Assembly (NCBI GenBank): GCA_964247055.1
Contig: OZ176052.1
Coordinates: 14,136,001 to 14,200,000 of the forward strand
DNA length: 64,000 nucleotides
From: Paragordius varius
Taxonomy: Eukaryota > Nematomorpha
Direction: 5' to 3'
The translations under genes were made by a program, and so were the position numbers. Below the pieces are notes generated by a model that was not told the origin of the DNA, ran no database searches, and saw nothing but the letters and a program-made list of their open reading frames with translations. Positions 1 through 7,773 of the stretch are shown here, in pieces. Every line of letters starts with the position of its first letter. Position 1 is the stretch's first letter.

Positions 1-1724
1 AGCCATTTTTATTTTTAATATCGTATAAAATAAATTTTTTAAATATTTAAAAAATTCATAAAAATTACATTTATAGTCCGATCCCCAAAATATTTGGGGT
101 GATGATGGAACTACCATAGGGCTACCCAAAAAAAATTATAATGACATCACCTGATCAAATTTGGATTTTAGGTAGCCATTTTTATTTTTAATATCGTATA
201 AAATAAATTTTTTAAATATTTAAAAAATTCAAAAAAATTACATTTATACTCCGATCTCGAAAATATTTGGGGTGATGATGGAACTACCATAGGGCTACCC
301 AAAAAAAATTATGGCGACATCACCTGATCAAATTTGGATTTTAGGTAGCCATTTTTATTTTTAAAATCGTATAAAATAAATTTTTTAAATATTTAAAAAA
401 TTCATAAAAATTACATTTATACTCCGATCTCGAAAATATTTGGGGTGATGATGGAACTACCATAGGGCTACGCAAAAAAAATTATGGCGACATCACCTGA
501 TCAAATTTGGATTTAAGGTAGCCATTTTTATTTTTAAAATCGTATAAAATAAATTTTTTAAATATTTAAAAAATTCAAAAAAATTACATTTATACTCCGA
601 TCCCCAAAATATTTGGGGTGATGATGGAATTACCATAGGGCTACCCAAAAAAAATTATGGTGACATCACCTGATCAAATTTGGATTTTAGGCCATTTTTA
701 TTTTTAAAATCGTATAAAATAAATTTTTTAAATATTTAAAAAATTCATAAAAATTACATTTATACTCCGATCTCGAAAATATTTGGGGTGATGATGGAAC
801 TACCATAGGGCTACCCAAAAAAAATTATGGCGACATCACCAGATCAAATTTGGATTTTAGGTAGCCATTTTTATTTTTAAAATCGTATAAAATAAATTTT
901 TTAAATATTTAAAAAATTCATAAAAATTACATTTATAGTCCGATCCCCAAAATATTTGGGGTGATGATGGAACTACCATAGGGCTACCCAAAAAAAATTA
1001 TGGTGACATCACATGATCAAATTTGGATTTTAGGTAGCCATTTTTATTTTTAAAATCGTATAAAATAAATTTTTTAAATATTTAAAAAATTCATAAAAAT
1101 TACATTTATAGTCCGATCCCCAAAATATTTGGGGTGATGATGGAACTACCATAGGGCTACCCAAAAAAAATTATAGTGACATCACCTGATCAAATTTGGA
1201 TATTAGGTAGCCATTTTTATTTTTAATATCGTATAAAATAAATTTTTTAAATATTTAAAAAATTCATAAAAATTACATTTATAGTCCGATCCCCAAAATA
1301 TTTGAGGTGATGATGGAACAACCATAGGGCTACGCAAAAAAAATTATGGCGACATCACCTGATCAAATTTGGATTTTAGGTAGCCATTTTTATTTTTAAA
1401 ATCGTATAAAATAAATTTTTTAAATATTTAAAAAATTCAAAAAAATTACATTTATACTCCGATCTCGAAAATATTTGGGGTGATGATGGAACTACCATAG
1501 GGCTACCCAAAAAAAATTATGGCGACATCACTTGATCAAATTTGGATTTTAGGTAGTCATTTTTATTTTTAAAATCGTATAAAATAAATTTTTTAAATAT
1601 TTAAAAAATTCATAAAAATTACATTTATACTCCGATATCGAAAATATTTGGGGTGATGATGGAACTACCATAGGGCTACCCAAAAAAAATTATAGTGACA
1701 TCACCTGATCAAATTTGGATTTTA
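1..1724 (+). repeat. Satellite, mixed monomers left of the 13-mer blocks
   Basis: Ten monomers that do not follow the 13-monomer register of the next block. They include private variants: the monomer at about 690 lacks the TAG of GGTAGCC, one copy near 1013 reads ACATGATC instead of ACCTGATC, one near 1200 ends GGATATTA, and one near 1553 starts GGTAGTC. A family II monomer near 1310 (GAGG, GAACAACC, CTACGC, GGCGAC) is followed by family III (TTCAAAAAAA linker). That same order recurs through the whole window. Confidence 0.85.
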
Positions 1725-1933
1725 GATAAACCATTTTTATTTTTAATATCGTATAAAATAAATTTTTTAAATATTTAAAAAATTCATAAAAATTACATTT
1801 ATAGTCCGATCCCCAAAATATTTGGGGTGATGATGGAACTACCATAGGGCTACCCAAAAAAAATTATAGTGACATCACCTGATAAAATTTGGATTTTAGG
1901 TAGCCATTTTTATTTTTAAAATCGTATAAAATA

Positions 1934-1957
1934 AATTTTTTAAATATTTAAAAAATT
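1934..1957. other. Perfect 24-bp palindrome in monomer (example)
   Basis: Half-site AATTTTTTAAAT followed by its exact reverse complement ATTTAAAAAATT, with no spacer. It occupies monomer positions 36-59 and is present in most monomers. All 24 bases are A or T, so it could extrude as a cruciform or serve as a dyad binding site. Recurrent variants break it: TAAATGTTTA, TATTGAAAAAATT, TTTAAATATTC, and a one-T deletion common right of 33.7 kb. Confidence 0.9.
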
Positions 1958-1983
1958 CATAAAAATTACATTTATAGTCCGAT

Positions 1984-2000
1984 CCCCAAAATATTTGGGG
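1984..2000. other. CCCCAAA-ATA-TTTGGGG hairpin (example)
   Basis: Seven-base arms around a three-base loop, at monomer positions 86-102. Present in I, II and other CCCC-core monomers. CTCGAAAA and CTCGACAA monomers lose the left arm, and GAGG variants of II lose pairing in the right arm. Confidence 0.85.
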
Positions 2001-3973
2001 TGATGATGGAACTACCATAGGGCTACCCAAAAAAAATTATGGTGACATCACCTGATCAAATTTGGATTTTAGGTAGCCATTTTTATTTTTAAAATCGTAT
2101 AAAATAAATTTTTTAAATATTTAAAAAATTCATAAAAATTACATTTATACTCCGATCTCGAAAATATTTGGGGTGATGATGGAACTACCATAGGACTACC
2201 CAAAAAAAATTATAGTGACATCACCTGATCAAATTTGGATTTTAGGTAGCCATTTTTATTTTTAAAATCGTATAAAATAAATTTTTTAAATATTTAAAAA
2301 ATTCATAAAAATTACATTTATAGTCCGATCCCCAAAATATTTGAGGTGATGATGGAACAACCATAAAGCTACGCAAAAAGAATTATGGCGACATCACCTG
2401 ATCAAATTTGGATTTTAGGTAGCCATTTTTATTTTTAAAATCGTATAAAATAAATTTTTTAAATATTTAAAAAATTCATAAAAATTACATTTATACTCCG
2501 ATCTCGAAAATATTTGGGGTGATGATGGAACTACCATAGGGCTACCCAAAAAAAATTATAGTGACATCACCTGATCAAATTTGGATTTTAGGTAGCCATT
2601 TTTATTTTTAAAATCGTATAAAATAAATTTTTTAAATATTTAAAAAATTCATAAAAATTACATTTATAGTCCGATCCCCAAAATATTTGGGGTGATGATG
2701 GAATTACCATAGGGCTACCCAAAAAAAATTATGGTGACATCAGCTGATCAAATTTGGATTTTAGGTAGCCATTTTTATTTTTAATATCGTATAAAATAAA
2801 TTTTTTAAATATTTAAAAAATTCATAAAAATTACATTTATAGTCCGATCCCCAAAATATTTGAGGTGATGATGGAACAACCATAGGGCTACGCAAAAAAA
2901 ATTATGGCGACATCACCTGATCAAATTTGGATTTTAGGTAGCCATTTTTATTTTTAAAATCGTATAAAATAAATTTTTTAAATATTTAATAAATTCAAAA
3001 AAATTACATTTATACTCCGATCTCGAAAATATTTGGGGTGATGATGGAACTACCATAGGGCTACCCAAAAAAAATTATGGCGACATCACCTGATCAAATT
3101 TGGATTTTAGGTAGCCATTTTTATTTTTAAAATCGTATAAAATAAATTTTTTAAATATTTAAAAAATTCATAAAAATTACATTTATACTCCGATCTCGAA
3201 AATATTTGGGGTGATGATGGAACTACCATAGGACTACCCAAAAAAAATTATAGTGACATCACCTGATCAAATTTGGATTTTAGGTAACCATTTTTATTTT
3301 TAATATCGTATAAAATAAATTTTTTAAATATTTAAAAAATTCATAAAAATTACATTTATAGTCCGATCCCCAAAATATTTGGGGTGATGATGGAACTACC
3401 ATAGGGCTACCCAAAAAAAATTATAGTGACATCACCTGATCAAATTTGGATTTTAGGTAGCCATTTTTATTTTTAAAATCGTATAAAATAAATTTTTTAA
3501 ATATTTAAAAAATTCAAAAAAATTACATTTATACTCCGATCTCGAAAATATTTTGGGTGATGATGGAACTACCATAGGGCTACCCAAAAAAAATTATGGC
3601 GACATCACCTGATCAAATTTGGATTTTAGGTAGCCATTTTTATTTTTAAAATCGTATAAAATAAATTTTTTAAATGTTTAAAAAATTCATAAAAATTACA
3701 TTTATAGTCCGATCCCCAAAATATTTGGGGTGATGATGGAATTACCATAGGGCTACCCAAAAAAATTATGGTGACATCACCTGATCAAATTTTGATTTTA
3801 GGTAGCCATTTTTATTTTTAAAATCGTATAAAATAAATTTTTTAAATATTTAAAAAATTCATAAAAATTACATTTATACTCCGATCTCGAAAATATTTGG
3901 GGTGATGATGGAACTACCATAGGGCTACCCAAAAAAAATTATAGTGACATCACCTGATCAAATTTGGATTTTA

Positions 3974-6220
3974 GGTAACCATTTTTATTTTTAATATCGT
4001 ATAAAATAAATTTTTTAAATATTTAAAAAATTCATAAAAATTACATTTATAGTCCGATCCCCAAAATATTTGGGGTGATGATGGAACTACCATAGGGCTA
4101 CCCAAAAAAAATTATAGTGACATCACCTGATAAAATTTGGATTTTAGGTAGCCATTTTTATTTTTAAAATCGTATAAAATAAATTTTTTAAATATTTAAA
4201 AAATTCATAAAAATTACATTTATAGTCCGATCCCCAAAATATTTGGGGTGATGATGGAACTACCATAGGGCTACCCAAAAAAAATTATGGTGACATCACC
4301 TGATCAAATTTGGATTTTAGGTAGCCATTTTTATTTTTAAAATCGTATAAAATAAATTTTTTAAATATTTAAAAAATTCATAAAAATTACATTTATACTC
4401 CGATCTCGAAAATATTTGGGGTGATGATGGAACTACCATAGGACTACCCAAAAAAAATTATAGTGACATCACCTGATCAAATTTGGATTTTAGGTAGCCA
4501 TTTTTATTTTTAAAATCGTATAAAATAAATTTTTTAAATATTTAAAAAATTCATAAAAATTACATTTATAGTCCGATCCCCAAAATATTTGAGGTGATGA
4601 TGGAACAACCATAGGGCTACGCAAAAAGAATTATGGCGACATCACCTGATCAAATTTGGATTTAGGTAGCCATTTTTATTTTTAAAATCGTATAAAATAA
4701 ATTTTTTAAATATTTAAAAAATTCATAAAAATTACATTTATACTCCGATCTCGAAAATATTTGGGGTGATGATGGAACTACCATAGGGCTACCCAAAAAA
4801 AATTATAGTGACATCACCTGATCAAATTTGGATTTTAGGTAGCCATTTTTATTTTTAAAATCGTATAAAATAAATTTTTTAAATATTTAAAAAATTCATA
4901 AAAATTACATTTATAGTCCGATCCCCAAAATATTTGGGGTGATGATGGAATTACCATAGGGCTACCCAAAAAAAATTATGGTGACATCAGCTGATCAAAT
5001 TTGGATTTTAGGTAGCCATTTTTATTTTTAATATCGTATAAAATAAATTTTTTAAATATTTAAAAAATTCATAAAAATTACATTTATAGTCCGATCCCCA
5101 AAATATTTGAGGTGATGATGGAACAACCATAGGGCTACGCAAAAAAAATTATGGCGACATCACCTGATCAAATTTGGATTTTAGGTAGCCATTTTTATTT
5201 TTAAAATCGTATAAAATAAATTTTTTAAATATTTAATAAATTCAAAAAAATTACATTTATACTCCGATCTCGAAAATATTTGGGGTGATGATGGAACTAC
5301 CATAGGGCTACCCAAAAAAAATTATGGCGACATCACCTGATCAAATTTGGATTTTAGGTAGCCATTTTTATTTTTAAAATCGTATAAAATAAATTTTTTA
5401 AATATTTAAAAAATTCATAAAAATTACATTTATACTCCGATCTCGAAAATATTTGGGGTGATGATGGAACTACCATAGGACTACCCAAAAAAAATTATAG
5501 TGACATCACCTGATCAAATTTGGATTTTAGGTAACCATTTTTATTTTTAATATCGTATAAAATAAATTTTTTAAATATTTAAAAAATTCATAAAAATTAC
5601 ATTTATAGTCCGATCCCCAAAATATTTGGGGTGATGATGGAACTACCATAGGGCTACCCAAAAAAAATTATAGTGACATCACCTGATCAAATTTGGATTT
5701 TAGGTAGCCATTTTTATTTTTAAAATCGTATAAAATAAATTTTTTAAATATTTAAAAAATTCAAAAAAATTACATTTATACTCCGATCTCGAAAATATTT
5801 TGGGTGATGATGGAACTACCATAGGGCTACCCAAAAAAAATTATGGCGACATCACCTGATCAAATTTGGATTTTAGGTAGCCATTTTTATTTTTAAAATC
5901 GTATAAAATAAATTTTTTAAATGTTTAAAAAATTCATAAAAATTACATTTATAGTCCGATCCCCAAAATATTTGGGGTGATGATGGAATTACCATAGGGC
6001 TACCCAAAAAAATTATGGTGACATCACCTGATCAAATTTGGATTTTAGGTAGCCATTTTTATTTTTAAAATCGTATAAAATAAATTTTTTAAATATTTAA
6101 AAAATTCATAAAAATTACATTTATACTCCGATCTCGAAAATATTTGGGGTGATGATGGAACTACCATAGGGCTACCCAAAAAAAATTATAGTGACATCAC
6201 CTGATCAAATTTGGATTTTA
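3974..6220 (+). repeat. 13-monomer higher-order repeat, copy 2
   Basis: Second copy of the unit at 1725. It differs from copy 1 at only a few visible places (for example ATAGGGC here against ATAAAGC near 2362), so the duplication looks recent compared with divergence between monomer families. It begins with GGTAACC at 3974 and the T-variant TTTTTAATATCG. Confidence 0.9.
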
Positions 6221-6371
6221 GGTAACCATTTTTATTTTTAATATCGTATAAAATAAATTTTTTAAATATTTAAAAAATTCATAAAAATTACATTTATAGT
6301 CCGATCCCCAAAATATTTGGGGTGATGATGGAACTACCATAGGGCTACCCAAAAAAAATTATAGTGACATC
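6221..6371 (+). repeat. 13-monomer repeat, copy 3, cut by transposon
   Basis: Starts with GGTAACC at 6221, exactly 2247 bp after the start of copy 2, and matches the first monomer of the 13-mer (TAATATCG, CCCC core, GAACTACC, AGTGAC). It runs to monomer position 151, where the hAT element is inserted. The satellite resuming at 7744 completes the same monomer in phase, but the next monomers do not follow the 13-mer order. Confidence 0.85.
6364..6371. repeat. Target site duplication, left (GTGACATC)
   Basis: The eight bases just before the transposon, GTGACATC, are repeated just after it at 7744-7751. An 8-bp duplication is the hallmark of hAT transposition. GTGACATC occurs once in each monomer, and removing one copy plus the element restores a normal monomer (GTGACATCACCTG). 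Confidence 0.93.
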
Positions 6372-6381
6372 TAGGGTTGTG
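6372..6381 (+). repeat. hAT left terminal inverted repeat
   Basis: TAGGGTTGTG, the exact reverse complement of the last ten bases of the element (7734-7743). The match ends at base 11 (C at the left, A on the complementary right end). Short imperfect TIRs of about 10-20 bp starting YAGGG are usual for hAT elements. Confidence 0.93.
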
Positions 6382-6393
6382 CCCATTAGTCAA

Positions 6394-6458
6394 TGACCTA
6401 GGGTCATGACCTAGGTCATGACCATGGTCATGACCACGAAAAAAAATGACCTAGGTCA
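6394..6458. promoter_or_regulatory. hAT left subterminal TGACC palindrome cluster
   Basis: TGACC occurs at 6394, 6407, 6419, 6431 and 6447. Three overlapping GGTCATGACC palindromes lie at 6402-6411, 6414-6423 and 6426-6435, spaced exactly 12 bp apart. A further palindrome, TGACCTAGGTCA, lies at 6447-6458 after an A-run. hAT transposases are known to bind short subterminal repeats inside the TIRs, so these are the likely transposase binding sites (inference). The 12-bp spacing is a little more than one helical turn. Confidence 0.72.
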
Positions 6459-6600
6459 ATTTTTTATTTTTTTTAATTTTTTATTTTTTTAATTTTACAA
6501 TTTATAAAAAAACAAAACCTTATATTATTTATATATGTATTATTTTTTTTAAATATCATATGATACACATCTTTTCTTTAATTCCTAAATTTAATGAAGC
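6459..6600 (+). other. hAT 5' non-coding segment
   Basis: AT-rich stretch between the subterminal repeats and the first recognisable coding remnant. It holds T- and A-runs and no convincing open frame. In an intact relative this would be the promoter and 5' leader of the transposase gene. No specific promoter element can be supported. Confidence 0.5.
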
Positions 6601-6706
6601 CTTGAATTTTTCGATCAAAAAAATCAAGTTACATGCAAGAAATGTAATTTCACTATATATATTAAATAAAAACCGAATGAAGAAACATTTAAATGAAGTT
6701 CATGAA
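6601..6706 (+). pseudogene. BED-type zinc finger remnant of hAT transposase
   Basis: In the frame starting at 6601 the conceptual peptide reads VTCKKCNF, giving the Cys-x2-Cys pair at codons 6634 and 6643. After a shift to the frame of 6671 it reads NRMKKHLNEVHEI, giving a His-x4-His pair at 6686 and 6701. Cys-x2-Cys...His-x(3-5)-His is the BED zinc finger found at the N-terminus of many hAT transposases, where it binds the element's ends. A stop (TAA at 6667) and the frameshift lie between the two halves, so it cannot be translated as one domain. Confidence 0.8.
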
Positions 6707-6812
6707 ATAAATTTTATGATAGAAGGTGATGGTTGAAAAGCAAGCTAATTATTTAATTTCTTAAGTTTAGTCTTAAAAATTTCTGTTTTCAACAGAAATT
6801 AGCCAGAAACAT

Positions 6813-7440
6813 TTGGCAAAATTTATTTATATATCCTCAACTCTAAACATAGTTGAAAATAAACATTTTCGAAGTTTCATTCATAGTTTAAACCTAATTA
6901 TGCTATTCCAAATAGAAAACAGATTTCCAATAAATTATTAGATTCATGTTATGAAGATATAAAAATAGTTATTGGAATATGTAAAAATAATATTTTATTG
7001 ATCGTCGATCCCTTTACCAATATTCGTAGGAAGCAAATAATTAATATTATTGGCCAAGGATCCCAAAAATCATTTTTATTAACTATTGACGCATCTTATC
7101 ATAGTAAGACTGCCGAATATATCTATAACATAATGGAACCAATTATAAAAGATATTGGTTATTTAAATAATTAATGCCATTGTGACCGATAATGCAGCGA
7201 ACATGAAGGCTGCTGAAAATTTAATTAATAAAGAATATCCTAATATAATATGACATGTATGCCAATGTCATATAATATATAATTTGATCTAAGAATATAT
7301 TAATCTTAATAAGATTACTGAATATTTAAATGTAGTGAACACGATGATATATTCTAATAAATCGTATAAAAAATTTCAAGAAAAAAAGCCATCCTAAGTT
7401 AACGTTAAGTTCATGGACAGTGACTCGTTGTTACACAATC
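6813..7440 (+). pseudogene. hAT transposase catalytic-region remnant (DUF659-like)
   Basis: Remnants run in order through three frames. The first, from 6813, reads STLNIVENKHFRSFIHSL, like the VEN-x2-F block of hAT transposases. The frame then shifts near 6887, and 6887-7171 is open for 95 codons, including IPNRKQISNKLL, then DPFTN with an Asp at 7007 where hAT proteins carry the first catalytic Asp (D-G/P-x-T), and LTIDASYHSKTAEY. A stop at 7172 and another shift lead to AIVTDNAANMKAAENL, with the second Asp at 7188, about 60 residues after the first, close to hAT spacing. Then HVCQCH follows an in-frame TGA at 7251, with further stops at 7290 and 7395, and a last trace, LSSWTVTRC, at 7405. 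The third catalytic residue and hATC dimerisation domain are not seen. It is surely inactive. Confidence 0.88.
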
Positions 7441-7689
7441 TAAATAATTAGAGCATAAATAGGCTTAAATAAATGCATATTTTTTCATTAGTCTTAGCTT
7501 TCTGTGATTTGAAACTTTCTATAAGTCTTTATGTATGATTCCAGGAAGTTAATTGTAGAAATTTAAATTATCAGGATTGGTGAAAGTATAATTTTAAAAA
7601 AATATACACTTTATGTAAAAACCTTTTTTATGTGATTTAATCAAATATTTATGTATGTAGTTATGTATTATTGGCAATAACATATGGTA
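7441..7689 (+). other. hAT 3' segment without recognisable coding
   Basis: AT-rich segment after the last transposase trace. In an intact element this would encode the C-terminal half of the protein, including the dimerisation domain, but no such motif is visible. The missing length suggests an internal deletion that joined the middle of the gene to the 3' non-coding end. Confidence 0.5.
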
Positions 7690-7700
7690 TGACCTAGGTC
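7690..7700. promoter_or_regulatory. hAT right subterminal TGACCTAGGTC
   Basis: TGACCTAGGTC matches the left-end palindrome TGACCTAGGTCA (6447-6458) over 11 bases. It is the right-end counterpart of the left subterminal cluster and probably part of the transposase recognition sequence. Confidence 0.68.
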
Positions 7701-7729
7701 TGACCCCCTTTTTCGAAAAAAGGGGGTCA
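7701..7729. other. hAT right-end near-perfect hairpin
   Basis: TGACCCCC plus a T5 run, then CG, then an A6 run plus GGGGGTCA. The two arms are complementary except for one extra A, so the strand can fold into a long stem with almost no loop. It lies 4 bp inside the right TIR and starts with the same TGACC core as the subterminal repeats, so it may be a binding site or a structural end. No left-end equivalent is seen. Confidence 0.75.
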
Positions 7730-7733
7730 AAAT

Positions 7734-7743
7734 CACAACCCTA
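7734..7743 (-). repeat. hAT right terminal inverted repeat
   Basis: CACAACCCTA, exact reverse complement of the first ten bases of the element at 6372-6381. Confidence 0.93.
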
Positions 7744-7751
7744 GTGACATC
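7744..7751. repeat. Target site duplication, right (GTGACATC)
   Basis: Second copy of the eight bases found at 6364-6371. The satellite continues in phase from here (GTGACATCACCTGATCA), so the insertion caused no loss of satellite sequence. Confidence 0.93.
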
Positions 7752-7773
7752 ACCTGATCAAATTTGGATTTTA

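Larger units (their letters stand above)
1899..2052. other. Interlocking inverted repeats of the monomer (example)
   Basis: GGTAGCC (1899-1905) is the reverse complement of GGCTACC (2021-2027) in the same monomer, and of the GGCTACC of the monomer before. GGTGATG (1999-2005) is the reverse complement of CATCACC (2046-2052). The pairs overlap (1-7 with 123-129, and 101-107 with 148-154), so both could not form as simple nested stems. With flanking bases the first pair extends to TTTTAGGTAGCC against GGCTACCCAAAA, one mismatch in 12. Confidence 0.75.
1899..2071 (+). repeat. Representative complete monomer (CCCC-core type)
   Basis: A clean 173-bp unit for reference. GGTAGCC 1899-1905; A/T tracts 1907-1933; 24-bp palindrome 1934-1957; TTCATAAAAATTACATTTAT linker from 1956; AGTCCGAT from 1976; CCCC...GGGG hairpin 1984-2000; GGTGATGATGG from 1999; GAACTACC from 2008; GGGCTACCC from 2020; A8 run from 2029; GGTGACATCACC from 2041; TGATCA palindrome; GGATTTTA closing at 2071. 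About 45 of 173 bases are G or C. The length lies in the 160-180 bp range common for centromeric satellites of animals and plants. Confidence 0.9.
1725..3973 (+). repeat. 13-monomer higher-order repeat, copy 1
   Basis: Thirteen monomers matching the next block monomer for monomer at an offset of 2247-2249 bp. Shared private variants include GATAAAATTT at 1881 (again at 4129), an A5-G interrupted A-run near 2385 (again near 4625), CAGCTGATC near 2739, TTTAATAAATTC at about 2985 (again at about 5232), TTTTGGGTG near 3550 and TAAATGTTTA at 3671 (again at 5918). Rare variants recurring in the same order at one fixed distance show that the whole 13-monomer unit was duplicated as a block. Confidence 0.9.
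1..6371 (+). repeat. 173-bp satellite array, left part
   Basis: About 37 head-to-tail monomers of 173 bp. The GGTAGCC landmark falls at 171, 344 and 517, exactly 173 bp apart, and the same order of landmarks (palindromic A/T core, TCCGATC, GGTGATGATGG, GGGCTACCC, A8 run, GTGACATCACC, TGATCA) repeats throughout. Base 1 is monomer position 4, so the array continues to the left of the window. Composition is about 26% G+C. Monomers fall into families marked by linked differences at the core (CCCCAAAA or CTCGAAAA), at GAACTACC/GAATTACC/GAACAACC, at CTACCC/CTACGC and at AGTGAC/GGCGAC/GGTGAC. No gene is present: stops occur in all forward frames and, because 173 is not a multiple of 3, no frame is kept from one monomer to the next. 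Confidence 0.98.
6372..7743 (+). mobile_element. Decayed hAT-superfamily DNA transposon, 1372 bp
   Basis: Terminal inverted repeats TAGGGTTGTG (6372-6381) and CACAACCCTA (7734-7743) are perfect over 10 bp, and the element is flanked by the 8-bp duplication GTGACATC. Both traits are typical of hAT. Inside, on the plus strand, are remnants of a hAT transposase: a BED-type zinc finger, the first catalytic-domain block and the TDNAANM block. The reading frame is broken by several frameshifts and stops, and the C-terminal hAT dimerisation region is not recognisable. Autonomous hAT elements usually exceed 2.5 kb, so this is an internally deleted, non-autonomous relic. It is the only non-satellite DNA in the window and occurs once. 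Confidence 0.93.

Noticed and set aside
640-740. Short forward frame starting at ATGGTGACATCACC or ATGGCGACATCACC, about 18 codons
   Set aside because: Exists only in monomers with ATGG at the A-run end, ends at the next TAA, and is lost in AGTGAC monomers. No sign of coding.
1899-2071. A recurrent antisense open frame of about 40 codons, ATG in CTATGG to TAA at the monomer start, present in many monomers
   Set aside because: It follows from the repeat sequence and its A/T bias. It is no longer than one monomer, is broken by common one-base indels, has no recognisable domain and no conserved start context.
1-6371. CRISPR-like regular repetition
   Set aside because: The full 173 bp repeats with no unique spacers, far above CRISPR repeat length, and the context is eukaryotic.
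7441-7689. A second small gene in the 3' part of the transposon
   Set aside because: Only short frames with frequent stops and no recognisable motif; treated as decayed or deleted transposase sequence.
6372-7743. A Mutator, piggyBac or Tc1/mariner element instead of hAT
   Set aside because: The target duplication is 8 bp, not TA, TTAA or 9 bp, the ends start TAGGG, and the protein traces (BED finger, TDNAANM block) are those of hAT transposases.
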